NCBI RefSeq assembly: GCF_000967965.1
Contig: NZ_LACC01000015.1
Location: 1 to 64,000 of the forward strand
Length of the DNA stretch: 64,000 nucleotides
Source of the DNA: Pseudomonas fluorescens
GTDB lineage: Bacteria > Pseudomonadota > Gammaproteobacteria > Pseudomonadales > Pseudomonadaceae
Reading direction: 5' to 3'
Both the position numbers and the translations under genes were made by a program. Below the pieces are notes generated by a model. The model saw only the letters and a list, made by a program, of their open reading frames with translations, did not search any database and was not told the DNA's origin. Each line of letters begins with the position of its first letter. Positions within the stretch are counted from its first letter, which is position 1. Below are positions 63,174 to 64,000 of the stretch, in pieces.

Positions 63174-64000
63174 TTGGATTGGCACACCCTGCTTACCCGC
63201 GAACGCCTCGGAAAACCTCTGCACAGCCCTGAAGAACTCGGCCGCAGCCCTTTCCACAAAGACCACGACCGCATCATTTTCTCGGGGGCTTTCCGCCGCC
63301 TCGGGCGCAAGACCCAGGTCCATCCGGTGTCCAGCAACGATCACATTCATACGCGCCTGACCCACTCGCTGGAAGTCAGTTGTGTGGGTCGTTCACTGGG
63401 TATGCGCGTCGGCGAAACCATCCGCAAGACTCTGCCCGAATGGTGCGAACCCAGCGACCTGGGGATGGTGGTGCAATCGGCCTGCCTGGCACACGACATC
63501 GGCAACCCGCCGTTTGGCCATTCCGGTGAAGACGCGATCCGCCATTGGTTCCAGCAAGCCGCCGGCCGTGGCTGGCTGGATGCAATGAGTGAGGCCGAGC
63601 GCAATGACTTCCTGAATTTCGAAGGTAATGCCCAAGGCTTTCGGGTACTCACCCAACTGGAGTATCACCAGTTCGACGGCGGCACCCGCCTGACCTATGC
63701 AACGCTGGGCACGTACCTGAAGTATCCATGGACGGCCAGGCACGCCGACTCGCTGGGCTACAAGAAACACAAGTTCGGCTGTTATCAGAGCGAGCTACCG
63801 CTGCTGGAGCAGATCGCCCATAAACTCGGCCTGCCACAACTGGAGGAGCAACGCTGGGCTCGGCATCCGCTGGTGTACCTGATGGAGGCCGCGGACGACA
63901 TCTGCTATGCGCTGATCGACCTGGAAGACGGCCTGGAAATGGAGTTGCTGGAATACGCCGAAGTCGAATCCCTGCTGCTGGGGCTGGTGGGCGATGACTT
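63174..64000 (+). CDS. dgt: deoxyguanosine triphosphate triphosphohydrolase, 3' end cut by the window
   Basis: The first 275 residues of an HD-domain dGTPase; the frame is still open at 64000. TTG 63174 is the start (GGAGA 9 bases upstream), giving (M)[53 protein letters not shown] motifs: [25 protein letters not shown] and [17 protein letters not shown]. It hydrolyses dGTP to deoxyguanosine and tripolyphosphate, the bacterial counterpart of SAMHD1. The family is usually about 440 residues, so about 165 are missing. Confidence 0.92.
   Translation, partial: MDWHTLLTRERLGKPLHSPEELGRSPFHKDHDRIIFSGAFRRLGRKTQVHPVSSNDHIHTRLTHSLEVSCVGRSLGMRVGETIRKTLPEWCEPSDLGMVVQSACLAHDIGNPPFGHSGEDAIRHWFQQAAGRGWLDAMSEAERNDFLNFEGNAQGFRVLTQLEYHQFDGGTRLTYATLGTYLKYPWTARHADSLGYKKHKFGCYQSELPLLEQIAHKLGLPQLEEQRWARHPLVYLMEAADDICYALIDLEDGLEMELLEYAEVESLLLGLVGDD

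Overview
The window is chromosomal DNA from a Pseudomonas of the fluorescens group. This rests on a high-GC gene-dense layout, many copies of the fluorescens-type REP sequence (core GTGGGAGCGAGC...GCTCGCGA, usually paired as REPINs), a pyoverdine locus with PvdS-type promoters, and gene pairs and orders that match pseudomonads (fpvGHJKCDEF, dsbRS-dsbDEG, atuABCDEF). No insertion sequence, prophage, CRISPR array, tRNA or rRNA was seen. All identifications are from reading the protein and DNA sequence; no database search was run.

Layout. 1-8.6 kb holds housekeeping and small accessory genes: an RhtA-type exporter, a small lipoprotein, a TetR repressor divergent from an SDR plus DsbA-fold isomerase pair, aminopeptidase P, a cysteine desulfurase, a LysE exporter, a lipoprotein and a VOC protein. 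8.7-15.2 kb is the fpvG-H-J-K-C-D-E-F operon, which reduces ferripyoverdine and handles the released iron in the periplasm. It sits behind a Fur box. 15.3-17.1 kb holds mbtH and pvdH, each with its own perfect PvdS promoter (TAAAT-N16-CGT). 17.3-22.8 kb is a copper-type DsbR/DsbS two-component system divergent from dsbD-dsbE-dsbG. 22.9-39.0 kb returns to pyoverdine: an alpha/beta hydrolase, the 4332-residue chromophore synthetase PvdL, the sigma factor PvdS (Fur box over a sigma-70 promoter) and a siderophore-type acetyltransferase with a further perfect PvdS promoter.

39.1-49.1 kb: a solute-binding protein, then atuR and the atuABCDEF operon for acyclic terpene (citronellol/geraniol) breakdown, with twin AtuR-type operators. 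49.2-55.6 kb: an exonuclease, ppnP, a MOSC protein, CheV, an unknown helical protein, a two-component pair and a small membrane protein. 55.7-58.1 kb: molybdenum cofactor genes moeA, moaB and mobA. 58.2-64 kb: a YgdI-type lipoprotein, an RluA-type pseudouridine synthase, a LexA-box gene of unknown function, a glutaredoxin-like protein, an ammonium transporter, a three-gene DUF883/YqjE/YqjK-type envelope cluster, and the start of a dGTPase gene cut by the window end.

How it works together. Under iron starvation Fur releases pvdS and the fpv operon. PvdS then drives pvdH, mbtH, probably pvdL, and the acetyltransferase. PvdH makes the 2,4-diaminobutyrate that the last PvdL module activates, MbtH assists the adenylation domains, and FpvG-F recover iron from returned ferripyoverdine. 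The peptide-chain NRPSs, pvdA, the periplasmic maturation enzymes and the receptor are not in the window.

Main points to follow up: a REPIN inside the 5' end of fpvD; a matched set of PvdS promoters that places the acetyltransferase in the regulon; a LexA box in front of an unknown gene; a perfect 23-bp inverted repeat of unknown origin; two SDRs lacking the catalytic tyrosine; and a copper-type dsb island inside the pyoverdine locus.
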